43,276 nucleotides of DNA. Origin: Anthropogastromicrobium sp963626545. GTDB taxonomy: Bacteria > Bacillota > Clostridia > Lachnospirales > Lachnospiraceae. Below are positions 41,878-43,276 of the stretch, piece by piece. The stretch covers positions 1-43,276 of the forward strand of contig CAVFYJ010000017.1 in the NCBI GenBank assembly GCA_963626545.1, in the 5' to 3' direction. Both the position numbers and the translations under genes were made by a program. Position 1 is the stretch's first letter; each line of letters opens with the position of its first letter. The notes beneath the pieces are model-generated. The model made no database searches. It saw only the letters and a program-made list of their open reading frames with translations, and was not told the DNA's origin.

Positions 41878-43221
41878 ATGTCCTTTCTTTTACTGGAGAA
41901 CCGGCTCAGCATTGACACACTTGTTGTTCCCGGCTATTTTATAGACCGTTTTCTTCCTGCCGCCTCCGGTACGGATGTAAAGGTTTACCTATATTTGCTG
42001 CGTGCGATCTCGACGGCGACGTCCGGTTTAAGCAGCGCTTCGATCAGTGATCATCTTGAAATTTCAGAGCGCGAGGTTTTGCGTTCTCTTAGCTACTGGG
42101 AAAAAGCAGGGCTTCTTCGTCTTAGCTTTACCTCGGAACACGAGCTGTCGGGCGTGGCCTTTACCGACCCGCCAATGCAGACAACACAGGCAACTGCAGA
42201 TAAAGCAGCTGCTGGCAATATACAGGCTCAGGCAGTCACTCAAACTGCGGCATCGCAAGTAACAATGCAAGGGACTGGTGCGCAGTCCGTTCTTTCTGCG
42301 CCCACAAATTCCATGGGAACGCCAGCCGATGCTATGGCTGCCTCCACCGCTAATTTGGCTGCAAGCAACACAGTGGCATCTTCTGGTACTGCAACAGTTT
42401 CCGTCAAAATGACCTCCGCTGGCAATTCTGCCTCCGTGCAGTCGAACCAGACAGCTTCATCGACACCGACCATTTCCGGCTCGATGCCGCCGCTTCATCT
42501 TTCTCAGGAGGAGCAAATTCTTCTGGAAAATGATCCAGAATTTACTATGTATATGTCGGCTTGGTCGCAGTATTTCTCGCGCCCGCTCACCTATTCAGAC
42601 ACAGAGTCCTTTGGCTACTGGTATTTACAGTTTAATCGCTCTCCTGACGTGATTGATTATCTGGTCGATTACTGTGCCAATCACTGCAAGGGCAAGCTAA
42701 GTATGAAATTCATTGATTCCGTAGCACAATCCTGGCACAAAAAAGGACTTCACACGCTCGATGCGATCCGCGAGTACAACCAGCTGCACAATGATACCGT
42801 CTACGCAGTTATGAGAGCATATGGTCTGTACAATCAGGCCCCTTCGCCGTCACAGTTAAATTATATCAACCAATGGATTCGTGACTATGGATTTTCCACG
42901 GATATTTTTGTCTATGCCTGTGACATCACGATGCTAAAATGTCAGCGTCCAAGCGTGAATTTTACGGAAAGTATTTTAAAGCGTTGGAAACAAGAACATG
43001 TTAAAACACTCGAGGATGCGAAAGCCTCCGAACAAAAGCGCGAGCAGGATCAGAAGGCAAAATCTTCTGCCAAGCGTAGTAGCGCAAACCGCTCTGCTTC
43101 AAATCATCCAAATGCTTCTGTTGCAAAGGGTACACAGCAGTTTCGCAATTTCACGGAGCGTCAGAATAACAACTATATGGAAAGGATTTTAAAGCAGTAC
43201 AGCCAAGACCCGAAAAATTAG
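41878..43221 (+). CDS. DnaD-like primosomal replication protein
   Basis: 447 residues. The N-terminal winged-helix domain of DnaD (KVYLYLLRAIS, SISDHLEISEREVLRSLSYW) spans about residues 1-90. A roughly 110-residue Ala/Thr/Ser/Gln-rich linker without structure follows. Two DnaD/DnaB C-terminal (DnaB_2) helical repeats come next (FGYWYLQFNRSPDVIDYLVDYC, then YINQWIRDYGFSTDIFVYACD), then a basic tail. DnaD proteins help load the replicative helicase. The start at 41878 follows GGAGG by 6 bases; the ORF opens 8 codons earlier without a ribosome site. The linker is much longer than in Bacillus DnaD (about 230 residues in total). Confidence 0.88.
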   Translation: MSFLLLENRLSIDTLVVPGYFIDRFLPAASGTDVKVYLYLLRAISTATSGLSSASISDHLEISEREVLRSLSYWEKAGLLRLSFTSEHELSGVAFTDPPMQTTQATADKAAAGNIQAQAVTQTAASQVTMQGTGAQSVLSAPTNSMGTPADAMAASTANLAASNTVASSGTATVSVKMTSAGNSASVQSNQTASSTPTISGSMPPLHLSQEEQILLENDPEFTMYMSAWSQYFSRPLTYSDTESFGYWYLQFNRSPDVIDYLVDYCANHCKGKLSMKFIDSVAQSWHKKGLHTLDAIREYNQLHNDTVYAVMRAYGLYNQAPSPSQLNYINQWIRDYGFSTDIFVYACDITMLKCQRPSVNFTESILKRWKQEHVKTLEDAKASEQKREQDQKAKSSAKRSSANRSASNHPNASVAKGTQQFRNFTERQNNNYMERILKQYSQDPKN

Positions 43222-43232
43222 AAATGAAGTCT

Positions 43233-43268
43233 CCACGCCCATGCGGTGCGTAGCTCCTATGGACGTGG
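43233..43268 (+). terminator. hairpin after dnaD-like gene at window edge
   Basis: CCACGCCCAT (43233-43242) pairs with ATGGACGTGG (43259-43268) with one mismatch. The window ends 8 bases later, so a T run cannot be judged. Confidence 0.3.
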
Positions 43269-43276
43269 TATCTGAA

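Overview
The window reads as chromosomal DNA of a Gram-positive gut-type Clostridia member, most likely family Lachnospiraceae (Roseburia/Eubacterium rectale-like). The evidence is strong AGGAGG ribosome sites, near-consensus sigma-A promoters, a spoVG homologue, the pth-mfd-PrsA-like gene order, a glgC/glgD pair, YesM/YesN-type sensors and LplA/LplB/YtcP-type sugar import. I cannot name a species from the sequence alone.

Region 1 (about 1-12.3 kb) is a carbohydrate-use district. It holds a GH43-like beta-propeller glycosidase, an extracellular binding protein with two ABC permeases (no ATPase; such systems borrow a shared one), and an overlapping regulatory operon of AraC regulator, YesM-like kinase and YesN-like response regulator. 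A GH31 alpha-glycosidase is divergent from that operon. A pair of 13-bp direct repeats exactly 22 bp apart upstream of the binding-protein gene is a good candidate YesN operator.

Region 2 (12.25-14.17 kb) is an IS200/IS605-type element with a Y1 transposase, a short TnpB-like protein and a frameshifted ribbon-helix-helix gene. It lies exactly between the two arms of a 20-bp inverted repeat that looks like the former terminator hairpin of the GH31 gene.

Region 3 (14.2-21.2 kb) carries pgi, a DUF2798-like membrane protein and an AraC regulator divergent from a remarkable single ORF. That ORF joins a complete GH13 alpha-glucosidase to a complete maltose-type O-acetyltransferase. An HD-domain phosphohydrolase follows.

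Region 4 (21.4-26.6 kb) holds purF-purB-purA, transcribed leftward, and a dCMP deaminase (comEB-type).

Region 5 (26.7-37.2 kb) is a leftward cell-envelope and housekeeping block: an SH3/NlpC-P60 cell-wall hydrolase, a PrsA-like lipoprotein with an acidic low-complexity insertion, mfd, pth, a NodB-like deacetylase with an altered active-site motif, and spoVG.

Region 6 (37.3-43.3 kb) has glgC-glgD (glycogen synthesis) leftward, then murC and a dnaD-like primosomal gene rightward. A dense cluster of DnaA-box-like sequences sits between murC and dnaD.

Across the window, several intergenic or leader regions hold related palindromic elements that share terminal repeats and internal motifs. They appear to be a dispersed family of structured repeats. 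The items most worth follow-up are the GH13-acetyltransferase fusion, this repeat family, the transposon inside a terminator hairpin with its frameshifted third gene, and the DnaA-box cluster.
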